From: an uncultured Bacteroides sp.
GTDB taxonomy: Bacteria > Bacteroidota > Bacteroidia > Bacteroidales > Bacteroidaceae
Direction of reading: 5' to 3'
NCBI GenBank assembly: GCA_900552645.1
Contig: USAN01000004.1
Location: 62,001 to 126,000 of the forward strand
Length of the DNA stretch: 64,000 nucleotides
How positions within the stretch are numbered: position 1 is the stretch's first letter; each line of letters starts with the position of its first letter. The translations under genes and the position numbers were made by a program. The notes under the pieces were generated by a model. It saw only the letters and a program-made list of their open reading frames with translations. It had not been told where the DNA came from and did no database searches. Positions 45,460-54,998 of this stretch are shown here, in pieces.

Positions 45460-46577
45460 TTCGTTTCGTTTTTAGGGGTTATGCTCATGCCTTCTCTCAC
45501 CAGTCCCACGCCTTCGGCGACAATGGTGTCACCGACCGAAAGACCTTCTTTTACGATAAACCGGTTGCCGTCGTTCAGGCGGTCCACCGTGAGATAGGCG
45601 GCTTCCGCCTGTCCGTTTTTCAGACGGTAAGCGATAATCTTGTCCTGCAGTTCCACGGTGGCGGTCATGGGAATGGTTACGGCCTCCGTTTTCGGGTTTT
45701 GAAGGATGACATTGCCGATGCTGCCACTCAACAGTTCGCGGTCGGGATTGGGGAACAGGGCTTTGATTTGTACCGTTCCGGTAACAGGATCCACCACGCC
45801 GCTTACGGTTTCAATACGTCCTTTCGCCTTGTACAGGCTGCCGTCGTTGAGTTGCAGGCCCACTTCCGGCGTCCCGGCTATCATGCTGTCAATCGAGCCA
45901 TAGCGAGCCGAATATCGCCGTAGCATATTCTCCGAAATGGAGAAATAGGCATACATCTCCGCATTGTCGGACACGACCGTGAAAGGCTGTGCCATATTGG
46001 GACCGACAAGCGCACCGATGCGATAGGGCAATGTGCCTACTACTCCGTTGCTCGGGCTTTTGATTTCCGTATAGGAGAGATTGTTGCGTGCATCCGATTC
46101 TTGTGCCTTTGCCTGTTCGAGTTCAGCACACGCCACTGCCAGTTGGTTCCGGGCGAGAGAAAGCTCGTAGTCGGATATGACCTTCTCGTCAAACAATGCC
46201 TGCTTGCCCCGCAGCTCGATTCTTGCCGTTTCCACTTTTGCCTGTGCCGCGCTGACATTGGCCTGCGCCGTGCGTAATGCCGCCCGATAGGGCACTTGGT
46301 CAATTACAGCCAATACTTGACCGGTCTTCACCCGTTCACCCTCTTTCACTTTCAGACGGATAATGCGCCCGGATATTTGCGGCAGGATGTCCACATCCTG
46401 CCGTCCGCGTATGGCGGCGGAATAGGACTCGGAGATTTCCACCGGACTTGCCGCGACCTTTATGACCCGATAACTCTGCACCGCATCCTGCTTGCCGTCC
46501 GCCTGCCTGCATCCGGTCGGCAGGAACAGCATGAGAGCAAATGCGGCGAAATTCGTGATAATGAATTGCTTGTTCAT
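45456..46577 (-). CDS. RND efflux periplasmic adaptor lipoprotein
   Basis: A 373-aa membrane-fusion protein: signal with lipobox FLPTGC (Cys at about residue 23), biotinyl-lipoyl halves (DILPQISGRIIRLKVKEGERV and YTEIKSPSNGVVG) flanking a coiled-coil hairpin rich in Ala/Gln/Glu, then beta-barrel and membrane-proximal domains. Its ATG overlaps the tet(Q) stop (ATGA at 46577-46574), and its own stop overlaps the RND start. So translation of the pump appears to be coupled directly to tet(Q). Confidence 0.93.
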   Translation of the reverse strand: MNKQFIITNFAAFALMLFLPTGCRQADGKQDAVQSYRVIKVAASPVEISESYSAAIRGRQDVDILPQISGRIIRLKVKEGERVKTGQVLAVIDQVPYRAALRTAQANVSAAQAKVETARIELRGKQALFDEKVISDYELSLARNQLAVACAELEQAKAQESDARNNLSYTEIKSPSNGVVGTLPYRIGALVGPNMAQPFTVVSDNAEMYAYFSISENMLRRYSARYGSIDSMIAGTPEVGLQLNDGSLYKAKGRIETVSGVVDPVTGTVQIKALFPNPDRELLSGSIGNVILQNPKTEAVTIPMTATVELQDKIIAYRLKNGQAEAAYLTVDRLNDGNRFIVKEGLSVGDTIVAEGVGLVREGMSITPKNETK

Positions 46578-48520
46578 ATTTTCTTCTTGTTTTGTATTAA
46601 TTCATAAATTGATTTTTGGAACATGAATAAAAGTTTATCTTTTTCGTTCATGCGGATATTATCAGAATAACCGTCTTTTGTTATTTGATACCCACATGGC
46701 TTAACCATAAAAATGCCTAAGCCCTTAGTGTACGAACTTACTTCTGAGGCATAGTCTTTACTTGTATTTAATGGAACTTTCCCTTTAATATGACACCACT
46801 CATTATTACAACTGATGTCTTCAATCTCAGACATCAGTTTTTGCAAATCTGTAATAGCTTTGGAACTCGCTACTTGGGGTATCTGCAACTCAAAACAGAG
46901 CATCGGTTCGAGAATGTCCACACCTGACTGTTGCAAAGCCAGCCTGAAGACATAAGGGGTCAGCTGTCTGAAATCAGCAGGTGTACTTACCGGGCTATAA
47001 TACTCGGCTTGAGTAAAAGTTACTTTCAGATCTGTCACTTCCCATCCATGTAAACCAGATTGGCAAGACATACGAATCCCTTCAAAAACGGCATTTTGAA
47101 AAGAATGGTTCAGATAACCATAGGAGATGTCACTTTCGATTTGCAACCCTGCCCCTAACGGTAAGGGTTCAAGAGTCAGCCCTATTGTGGCCCAGTAAGG
47201 GTTGGGTGGTACTTCGATCTGAATAATCTTATTGACCTTTTTTATAGGTCGTTCTTTGTAGATAGTCTTGATCTCATCAAAATGGACCTTTACGGAAAAT
47301 CGTTCTTCCAGCAATGTCTGTATGATTTCCTTTTGGGTCAAACCATATAACGAGATTTCCAATTCATCACTATATGAGTTTATGGAAAAGGACAAAGACG
47401 GGTCTTCAATCCACAATGTATTCAGAGCGGATATCACCTTGCTTCTCTCTTCGGGCTTATTTGGCCGGACGGAGGATTTGAGAGCGGGATGCTGATGAGA
47501 TAATCCTTGAATCAAACAAGGTTTAGCACCTAAATAATCTCCGATTCGAAAATCTTCTATATCTTCTACAATCGCGATATCATTGGCACCCACTTCATCA
47601 ACATTTATCTCTCTGCCCTGATAAATAGTCTTTAGATTTTTAATCTTGATGAATTTTTCCGAATCGTTGATTCTTACAATGTCTCGAAGTCTCAGACTTC
47701 CGTCAATTATTTTTAGAAAACTTCTTTTATGTCCTTTGAGGTCATGCTCTATCTTATAGAGATAAGCTGAAAGTCTGTTTGAGACTGATTCTGGAGGAAG
47801 TATAAAAGAAGAGATGGCGTCCAACAACTCATTGATACCGATATTGAACATTGCTGATCCATGTAGTACCGGATAGACTTTGGCTTTTGCCACAAGATCG
47901 ATTATCGTATTCCAATAATCAGCCGGTGAAATTTCGCTATCCGCCAAATATCGTTCTAATATATTGTCGTCATGGTTGCATACAAATTCTTTGTATTCTT
48001 CCTTTATATATGTTTGGGAGCAAATCGGATAAACCAATCCATCGACAACAGTTTGCATAAACAGGACATCTTGAGACAGATTTGTTTTTATATCCAGATA
48101 CAAACGCTCTAAATTCACACCGTCACGGTCAATTTTATTGATAAATATAATTGTCGGGATTTGCAGTTTTTGTAAAGTATTGAACAGCAACTTTGTTTGC
48201 GCTTGTATGCCTTCCTTTGCGGATAAGATGAGGACTGCTCCATCAAGCATTTTGAATGTCCGCTCCACTTCCGCAATAAAATCCATGTGTCCCGGAGTGT
48301 CAATGATATTGCATTTCACTCCATTCCAGATAATAGATGTCGTAGAAGCCCGAACAGTAATTCCTCTACGTTTCTCTATATCCATAGAGTCTGTTATGGT
48401 GTCACCATTATCCACACGGCCGCACTTTTCCGTTGCTCCACTGGCAAACAGCAGATTCTCGGTTACGGAAGTTTTTCCTGCATCAATGTGAGCAAGAATT
48501 CCTAAATTTATAATATTCAT
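46574..48520 (-). CDS. tet(Q): Tet(Q) tetracycline resistance ribosomal protection protein
   Basis: A 648-aa EF-G-like GTPase that removes tetracycline from the ribosome. Start at ATG 48520 (MNIINLGILAHIDAGKTSVTE); G motifs AHIDAGKT, DTPGHMDF and NKID are present, and the C-terminal LPLGAGLQIESDISYGYLN region is intact. Compared with the Tet(Q) sequence I know (641 aa, ending FMFQKSMSSK), it matches up to MFQKS and then has a different tail, IYELIQNKKKI, that runs into the efflux adaptor gene. A few internal substitutions are also seen. Resistance function is expected to be intact, since the catalytic and ribosome-contact regions are unchanged. Confidence 0.95.
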   Translation of the reverse strand: MNIINLGILAHIDAGKTSVTENLLFASGATEKCGRVDNGDTITDSMDIEKRRGITVRASTTSIIWNGVKCNIIDTPGHMDFIAEVERTFKMLDGAVLILSAKEGIQAQTKLLFNTLQKLQIPTIIFINKIDRDGVNLERLYLDIKTNLSQDVLFMQTVVDGLVYPICSQTYIKEEYKEFVCNHDDNILERYLADSEISPADYWNTIIDLVAKAKVYPVLHGSAMFNIGINELLDAISSFILPPESVSNRLSAYLYKIEHDLKGHKRSFLKIIDGSLRLRDIVRINDSEKFIKIKNLKTIYQGREINVDEVGANDIAIVEDIEDFRIGDYLGAKPCLIQGLSHQHPALKSSVRPNKPEERSKVISALNTLWIEDPSLSFSINSYSDELEISLYGLTQKEIIQTLLEERFSVKVHFDEIKTIYKERPIKKVNKIIQIEVPPNPYWATIGLTLEPLPLGAGLQIESDISYGYLNHSFQNAVFEGIRMSCQSGLHGWEVTDLKVTFTQAEYYSPVSTPADFRQLTPYVFRLALQQSGVDILEPMLCFELQIPQVASSKAITDLQKLMSEIEDISCNNEWCHIKGKVPLNTSKDYASEVSSYTKGLGIFMVKPCGYQITKDGYSDNIRMNEKDKLLFMFQKSIYELIQNKKKI

Positions 48521-48634
48521 TTGGATTAAGCAATAATATACTACAATAGATGCATTGTCGAAACGCACCTTTTAATACCTCCTCGTAGCATGTGAGAACT
48601 ACAGGATTACTAACTCGTATTAATATGTATATTA

Positions 48635-48646
48635 TTACTGCCGCAT
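48635..48646 (-). CDS. tet(Q) leader peptide Met-Arg-Gln
   Basis: ATG CGG CAG TAA on the minus strand, a three-residue leader identical to the one described for the CTnDOT tetQ-rteA-rteB operon. There, ribosome slowing by tetracycline in the leader opens the tetQ start region. The leader lies about 115 nt before the tet(Q) ATG and just downstream of the promoter. Confidence 0.8.
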   Translation of the reverse strand: MRQ

Positions 48647-48654
48647 AACGATTG

Positions 48655-48685
48655 CAAAATTACACAAAAAAATATATCTAACAAA
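48655..48685 (-). promoter_or_regulatory. tet(Q) operon promoter
   Basis: Minus strand TTTG at 48685-48682 and TAATTTTG at 48662-48655 with a 19-bp gap, a perfect Bacteroides promoter. It drives the leader, tet(Q) and, by gene overlap, the RND efflux genes. Confidence 0.85.
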
Positions 48686-49181
48686 AGTGGGAGGATTTTT
48701 TAACTTTTTTTACCATAGACATTTTATTAGGGAAGCGTAGGTTCAACTGGTAAGTACAAATAAGTAGAAATGTTTGAACAACAACGTTTTAGGAAGTTGA
48801 AAAAAATCAAGTTTCTCTCTCGGTATAACGTTTATTTTGGCCAATATCTTCTTTAGTTTGGCATTTGAGTATTTCCCATTCGTGTTCTATTTAGCTCCTT
48901 ATTATGAGTATGTAGCAAGTTGCTTATCAAATTCAGCCTCTTTGAGGGTCAAATATGGTTTTGCAAATGGTGACTGACAAGACATAAACAAGGTCAGCAG
49001 GATTTTTTACATAAATGGACATGAATGTATATAACCTAAAATAAGAATAAATTTTAATAAGGGCTGCCCAAAAAGAAAAAAAATGCAGTTGCCATCCTAC
49101 AGATACTTGCAGAAAGGATAAAATTTACTTTTAGACCTTTTGGGATAGCCCTTATTAATACTTCAGATAAAATTCCTAAGG
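48686..49181. other. Intergenic region between tet(Q) promoter and the methylase-helicase gene
   Basis: About 500 bp, AT-rich, no gene recognised. It contains the inverted-repeat element at 49054-49158; the remainder shows no clear signals. Confidence 0.5.
49054..49158. repeat. Inverted-repeat remnant (possible MITE)
   Basis: About 22-bp imperfect inverted repeats: TTAATAAGGGCTGCCCAAAA at 49054 onward and the complement TTTTGGGATAGCCCTTATTAA ending near 49158. The 60-bp centre codes for nothing. Looks like a non-autonomous or internally deleted insertion element; it may also act as a terminator for the minus-strand methylase-helicase gene. Confidence 0.55.
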
Positions 49182-52100
49182 TTATATTTTCAATCCTTTG
49201 GACCGGGTTTCCTCCTTGGCATACAGCCCCGGATGCCCAGTTATGGTGTGATTGGCGATAATACTTTCCGATGGATTGCGTATTTGCGGTGATGTATCTT
49301 CGGGATATTGCCTGATACCGTTTCGCACACCTTTCGCTTCCGGTTTGACCTGTTGCCCTTCATGCTCCTTTTCGGTGATTTCGGGTGTAGGCGGCGCAAG
49401 TTCCAGCTGTATCTTGCGGTCAAGGGCGGCAAGTTCGGACTTCAACTGTTTCAGTTCTTCCTCCTTCTTCCACACCTTGCCTGCTATCTCCTGCAACTGC
49501 GGTATCTCACGTTCCAAGACCTCATTCTTCGCTTTATACTGGTCGATGATGGAGGGGATTCTCTCAATCGCGTTGAGGAAGTTGCGGGCGGCGGCCAACG
49601 GGTCAGCCAGCGCCAGATGCCCGTTGTTGTAGGTGTACTTGTAGTTCCCCTCGACCACGAAGCGGTTGTCGGTAAACTCCAATCCCTCTTTGAGTATCCT
49701 TTCGCTGACCACCTTTATCGGGAAACCGTAAAACTCTCCAACCTGCGTGTACAACCCTCCGGTCGTGGCATTCTTGGCTATCTCCTGCAAACGCTTTCCG
49801 ATGACTTTCTCATCGGCGGAATCCACTCCGTCCACCTTTATTATATTAAGGTGATTGCCCTCCTTGTCGGTCTGCACCACAGAGAGGAAGCGGTTCCAGT
49901 CCTCCGTCATGGCATCTATGAAAGCTGTGTTGTTGCCCAGCTCGCGGGTCTTCGATTCCAGCTTGAACTCCGAATCACGCTTGCCCTTGTTGAACGACTT
50001 GCGTTCCCCTTCGAGCGAGGCGATACGTTTTTCCAGTTTCGCCTTGTCCAGCAGGTCGGTGTTGCCGGATAGCAACGCCATATATTCCGAGAAGTTCATG
50101 CCCGATTTCTCGTCCATTGCCCCCTCGTCGATGGTACGCGCTTCCATAGCACCGCTTTTAAGCTGGCTGATGAAAGTCTGCTTGCAGTGCAGGAGGTTGA
50201 ACTTGTAACTGTCCAGTGATTTTTCCACCGCGTAGATTATTACGTCCACGTTGTTCCCGGCGAAATGCTTGGCTATCTCGTTGCCTGCTCTAACTCCCCG
50301 TCCGTCACGCTGTTGCAGGTCGGACGGTCGCCACGGCGTATCAAGATGATGAATTGCCACACACCGTTTCTGTGCGTTCACACCCGTTCCGAGCATGGAG
50401 GTGGAGCCGAACAGCACACGCACCGTCCCGGCGTTCATGGCGTCTATCACCGCCTTCCGCGCCTTGTCGGTCTTGCACTCCTGAATGAAGCGCACCTCGC
50501 TTGGCGGTATGCCGTAGTCCTCCGTCAGTTTGCGCTTGATTTCCGAATAGACGTTCCACCCATCGCCCGGCTGGTAAGTCCCCAAGTCAGAGAAAACGAA
50601 CTGCGTGCCTTTCTGCGCGTCGTATTTTTGATAATACTCCGCGATTATTTTGGCACAGTGGCTCGCCTTGTTGTCGGGGTGGTCTTCGTAATGCGGGTCT
50701 ATCATGCGCATGTCGAGTGCCATTTTCCGGGCATAGTCCGTGGCGATGAGCATCTTCGCCTTTTCTTCCGTTTCCGAAAGCGGCAGCCTGCCCAACAAGG
50801 TGGCATCGCCCGTCTTGGCGAACTGCATCAGTTTCTGTATGAAGTCCTCCTGTTCCGGCGTGGGCGGTATATGGTGCAGTATCTCGTTCTTGGCAGGACG
50901 GTCAACGCCCACATCCTCCGCCGTGCGGTAGTCCGTGATTTCATTATAGAAGGCGGCAAGCTCCGGCACTTTGATGAAGTAGCGGAAACGCTCCTTCTGG
51001 ACCACATTGTTCGTCACGTTAAATTCAAAATCCGTCGTCTTCTTGGCAAATATCGCCGCCCAAGCGTCGAAACACCTTATGTCCTGCCGTTCCAGCTCCT
51101 TCGGGCGCAGGTACTTGAACAGCAGGTACAATTCAGTCAGTGAGTTGCTGATAGTCGTGCCGGAGAGGAAGGTCGCACCCAAGTCTTTTCCTGTGCGCTC
51201 CTGTATGGTGCGTATGGCAAAGAGCATGTTAAGTGCCTTCTGGCTTCCCTCGCTGTTTCCCAATCCCGCCACACGGTCGTGGCGCGTGTTGAAAGTCAGA
51301 TTCTTGAACTGGTGGCTCTCATCTATGAAGATGTGGTCGATGCCCATCTGCTTGAAATCCACCACGTCGTCCGTGCGTGACTTTATGGCGTGTTCCACCT
51401 TCTCCAGCTTCGCTTCAAGGTTGTGCTTGCGCTTCTCCAATCCTTTCAGCATCGCCCGCGACACGTTCTTTCCCTGCTGCCGTAGCACTTCGAGGTTTTC
51501 CTCCACCGTGTCAAGCTCTGCTTGCAGGATGCGCTGCTGCAATTCCGGCGACTGCGGTATCTTGCCGAACTGGTCGTGCGACATGATGACGCAATCGTAG
51601 TCGTTGTTCTTTATATTATTGAAGAAGCGCACACGGTTGGCGGTCGAAAAGTCCTTCTCCGAAGCGTACAGAATACGTGCGTTGGGATATGCCGCCTGAT
51701 AGGTGGCTGCAATCTCCGCAACGTTGGCTTTCAGCCCGATAATCATCGGCTTGTGTGCCAAATTCAGACGCTTCATCTCATGCGCGGCGATGCACATTAT
51801 CAGCGTCTTACCGGTTCCCACCTCGTGGTCGCAAATTCCGCCGCCGTTCTGTTTCAACATCCAGACGCAATCCATCTGTGAGGGATAGACGCTCTTGATA
51901 CCCCGGCTTGCCAGCCCTTTCAGGTTGAGGTCGGGAAAGGTCTGATGGGAGCCGTCGTAGCGCGGGCGCACGAAACAGTTGAACTTGCGGTTATACATCG
52001 TCACAAGCCGCTCCTTGAACTGCGGCGACTGCTCTTCGAGCCATTCGGAGAAGCCGTTTCGTATCTCGTCAATCTTGGCGTTGGCGAGTTGTATTCCCTC

Positions 52101-54998
52101 GCTGTCGCGCATCTTGATGTCGTTGCCATGCTCGTCCTTGCCGATGGACTTCATCATGTCAGGGCAGGTGTTGTGCAGGGCGTGTTTTAGGAGGTGCATA
52201 CCGTCATAGTTCCGGTAATACCCCTTCACCAGAAACTCGTCCGTGATTTTCATGGTGCGGTAGCCGCACACCACCGAAAACTCGTCCATGCTTGCGGAAT
52301 AGGCGATTTTCACCTCCGTGTCGAACAGCCGGCTCATGTAGGCGGCATAGACACCCGTCGGAATCCAGCGTTCCCCGAAATTGAAGTCCAGATCCTCGAA
52401 GGCGATGCGCTGCGGCTCGGCATCTTTCAGAGCCTCCAACGCCTGCTTCACCTCCGGCATACGCTCATTTTCGGGATTGTCACCCATCCATGCCTCTATG
52501 CGTTCCGCTTTCTCTATGACATTTCCGGCGATGAAACGGTCTTTGATTTCGTAACCGGTCACGAGCGGATTGTAGTAGATGCGCCCTTGCAGGGCAGTGA
52601 GCAAATCCTCCGCCGTGCTGTCGGTTATCTCCCGCATATAGTCGAGATTGACCGTACCATATTTGTTGAGCGACGCAGACAGGGCTTCTTCGGGAGAGCC
52701 TACGTTGGCATGGCTCTCCACCGCGAAGGAAACAGGATGCTCGAAGATGTCCGCCTTGACGAACTTTCCGTTTTCCATCCGTTCCAGCGAAAGGATGTCG
52801 CGCCCGCCCGCATCCATCATCACTAACTTCACGTTCTGCTTGGCGTTGAGGTTGCCGTAGCGCATGACAAACTCATCGTAACAGGTATTCAGATGCTCTC
52901 GCCACGGAACATTTGCCTCGCGCCGGAGCGATTCATAACGGTACAGACGCTCGTAGGCGTCACGCAGCGACACATACAACAACGCCTTTTCCTTCTGGTA
53001 TCCTTTCAGGTCGAGCGGCTGGAATGTCGCCCCGTATGGCGTGATGTCTTTCAGGTAGCCGATGTTATGACGCCCCCGGTCAGCCACCAGCGACCCTTCG
53101 CGCAGGTGCATCTCCGGCGTGCGGTGGTAGGCACGCGGAGAAAGGTCCACGACTTCCTCCTTCGGCTTTTCCGCTTCGATGTCGGGGAAAAGGAAAGTCC
53201 CCACCGCTTCCGATGGGGTATCTGTAACGGCAGGTGCGGCGACTGCCTCCGGCTGTGTTTCCTCCTGTCGTGGCTGCTCACGGGAAGTTTCCGGCACGGC
53301 TTTCACTTCCGTCTTTTCCGCCACTTGTTTCTCGTTATGCTGCCTTGCCAGTTCCCGAAGTTCTTTCCTACGCTCCGGCGTCAAACCCATCATCATTTCA
53401 TAGAAACCGTTGATGGGAGGATTGGTATCCCAGTCCAGTGTGGCATAGATGTCGTCCGGGTCGGCAGGCTTGGCGGTGTTCTCCGCTTTCACCTCCTTAT
53501 TCTCCATTGCGGGTTTTGCAGTTGGAGCTGTCGGTGTAACCGTGACTTTCGGTTTGGGCGGAGTGGACTTTGCCGTAACTGCCTTTTTCACCGTCTTTTT
53601 CTTTTTGGAGGTTTTCGGTTGGCTGACCTCTTCCGTCATCCCCCAGAGGTCAAGCAGGGTGAGCTGCACGCCTGCGGAATATTGCGGGCGCGGTTCTATC
53701 TCCGGCTTTTCATCTGCGGGTTGCGGCTTTTCTGTCGGAGTTTCCACCGTCTGCGCCGAGGATACTGTTTCCAATTTTATGGCAGGACGCTCTACTTTAT
53801 TTTGAACGGCAACTTTTTCTTCCGTTCCTGCCTGCCGGATTGAACCCGAATACAAGCGCATGGCAAGCCTGTAATGGAAATCCTCGTCGAGCATACGGCG
53901 CAAATCCCCGGCGATGCCTGCTGCCTTGCCCTCGTGCAGATAAACCATAGCGGGCTTCCCGTAGGGGTCTGTGTCAAGTTTCGCCATCGTATGCACGATG
54001 CGTTCCGGGTGGTGGATGAAATAGGCGTTGTCGGTCAGGGCGGTTTTCGTGTCCGTCTGTATCACGGTCATCAGCCGCTCGTCCTGCGACATTTCCTTCT
54101 TGCTGAGGTTCTTTTGCAGGACAATCAGGTCACTGCCCACCTCCGTGCCCGCGTTGTCCGTGAACAGGTTGTTGGGCAGGCGTATCGCGGATACCAGATT
54201 GGCCTGACTGAACAGCTCGTTACGCACGGAGGTCTTGGTGCTATTCAATACCCCTTGCGAGGTGATGAACGCCACGATACCGCCGTCACGCACGGCATCC
54301 AGTCCTTTGAGAAAGAAATAGTTGTGGATGGTTTTCTGGGCGGAGCGTCTGCCGAAAGAGTCGCTCCGCTGAAACTCCGCGTCGAACACGGCAATGTCAC
54401 CGAACGGAATGTTGGACACCGCCAAGTCGAAATAATTGTTGAACGGTCTTTCGATTTTCTCAAAACCGCAGGTGCGCATTTTCTGGTCGGGATAGAGATG
54501 CCTCAAGATTGTACCCGTGAGCAGATCCTTCTCGAAAGCCATCACATCCGCATTGGGGCTGTGCCGCAGCATGGAATCCACGAACACGCCGACACCTGCC
54601 GACGGTTCGAGCATACGGGCGGGGCGGACGCTGTAATCTGCCAGCACGTCCGCGATGGTGTCGGTTATCTCTTTGGGGGTGTAGAAAGCGGTCAGCACGG
54701 ACGCTTTCAGCGAATCCACAAACCGCTTGTACTCTGTTTCGTCCTTGCTGTTCTCACGGATAAGCCTGTGCAGCTCCACCGTCGGGGCGAACAGTTCGAG
54801 GTCGGATTTCGCCCACCGGACGGCATCCGTCAGTTCCTTTGCAGGGTTGAGGATACATTTCAGACCGCCGAAACCGCAGTACCTTTGAAGTATGGCACGC
54901 TCTTCGGTTGTCGCTGTCCTATTTTCCCTGTCAAGGATGAATGCCGTCCGTATCGCCTCGATGTTGTCCCGCAGTTTCTGTTTGCGGTTAAACGCCAT
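49182..54998 (-). CDS. Giant N6-adenine methylase-helicase fusion protein
   Basis: A 1,938-aa protein. N-terminal part: SAM-dependent methylase with motif I LEPSAGVGVFVDSML near residue 135 and the catalytic motif SNIPFGD (NPPF-like) near 195. Middle: a low-complexity Glu/Lys/Pro linker (about 415-620). C-terminal part: SNF2-like helicase with Walker A DHEVGTGKTLIMCIAA near 1075, DESHQFKN near 1210, SGTTISNSLTELY, and the last motif QQRDGRGVRAGNE near 1560, ending in coiled coils. It is typical of Bacteroidetes conjugative transposons and comparable in architecture to phage P1 DarB. The start overlaps the DUF1896 stop. Confidence 0.9.
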   Translation of the reverse strand: MAFNRKQKLRDNIEAIRTAFILDRENRTATTEERAILQRYCGFGGLKCILNPAKELTDAVRWAKSDLELFAPTVELHRLIRENSKDETEYKRFVDSLKASVLTAFYTPKEITDTIADVLADYSVRPARMLEPSAGVGVFVDSMLRHSPNADVMAFEKDLLTGTILRHLYPDQKMRTCGFEKIERPFNNYFDLAVSNIPFGDIAVFDAEFQRSDSFGRRSAQKTIHNYFFLKGLDAVRDGGIVAFITSQGVLNSTKTSVRNELFSQANLVSAIRLPNNLFTDNAGTEVGSDLIVLQKNLSKKEMSQDERLMTVIQTDTKTALTDNAYFIHHPERIVHTMAKLDTDPYGKPAMVYLHEGKAAGIAGDLRRMLDEDFHYRLAMRLYSGSIRQAGTEEKVAVQNKVERPAIKLETVSSAQTVETPTEKPQPADEKPEIEPRPQYSAGVQLTLLDLWGMTEEVSQPKTSKKKKTVKKAVTAKSTPPKPKVTVTPTAPTAKPAMENKEVKAENTAKPADPDDIYATLDWDTNPPINGFYEMMMGLTPERRKELRELARQHNEKQVAEKTEVKAVPETSREQPRQEETQPEAVAAPAVTDTPSEAVGTFLFPDIEAEKPKEEVVDLSPRAYHRTPEMHLREGSLVADRGRHNIGYLKDITPYGATFQPLDLKGYQKEKALLYVSLRDAYERLYRYESLRREANVPWREHLNTCYDEFVMRYGNLNAKQNVKLVMMDAGGRDILSLERMENGKFVKADIFEHPVSFAVESHANVGSPEEALSASLNKYGTVNLDYMREITDSTAEDLLTALQGRIYYNPLVTGYEIKDRFIAGNVIEKAERIEAWMGDNPENERMPEVKQALEALKDAEPQRIAFEDLDFNFGERWIPTGVYAAYMSRLFDTEVKIAYSASMDEFSVVCGYRTMKITDEFLVKGYYRNYDGMHLLKHALHNTCPDMMKSIGKDEHGNDIKMRDSEGIQLANAKIDEIRNGFSEWLEEQSPQFKERLVTMYNRKFNCFVRPRYDGSHQTFPDLNLKGLASRGIKSVYPSQMDCVWMLKQNGGGICDHEVGTGKTLIMCIAAHEMKRLNLAHKPMIIGLKANVAEIAATYQAAYPNARILYASEKDFSTANRVRFFNNIKNNDYDCVIMSHDQFGKIPQSPELQQRILQAELDTVEENLEVLRQQGKNVSRAMLKGLEKRKHNLEAKLEKVEHAIKSRTDDVVDFKQMGIDHIFIDESHQFKNLTFNTRHDRVAGLGNSEGSQKALNMLFAIRTIQERTGKDLGATFLSGTTISNSLTELYLLFKYLRPKELERQDIRCFDAWAAIFAKKTTDFEFNVTNNVVQKERFRYFIKVPELAAFYNEITDYRTAEDVGVDRPAKNEILHHIPPTPEQEDFIQKLMQFAKTGDATLLGRLPLSETEEKAKMLIATDYARKMALDMRMIDPHYEDHPDNKASHCAKIIAEYYQKYDAQKGTQFVFSDLGTYQPGDGWNVYSEIKRKLTEDYGIPPSEVRFIQECKTDKARKAVIDAMNAGTVRVLFGSTSMLGTGVNAQKRCVAIHHLDTPWRPSDLQQRDGRGVRAGNEIAKHFAGNNVDVIIYAVEKSLDSYKFNLLHCKQTFISQLKSGAMEARTIDEGAMDEKSGMNFSEYMALLSGNTDLLDKAKLEKRIASLEGERKSFNKGKRDSEFKLESKTRELGNNTAFIDAMTEDWNRFLSVVQTDKEGNHLNIIKVDGVDSADEKVIGKRLQEIAKNATTGGLYTQVGEFYGFPIKVVSERILKEGLEFTDNRFVVEGNYKYTYNNGHLALADPLAAARNFLNAIERIPSIIDQYKAKNEVLEREIPQLQEIAGKVWKKEEELKQLKSELAALDRKIQLELAPPTPEITEKEHEGQQVKPEAKGVRNGIRQYPEDTSPQIRNPSESIIANHTITGHPGLYAKEETRSKGLKI

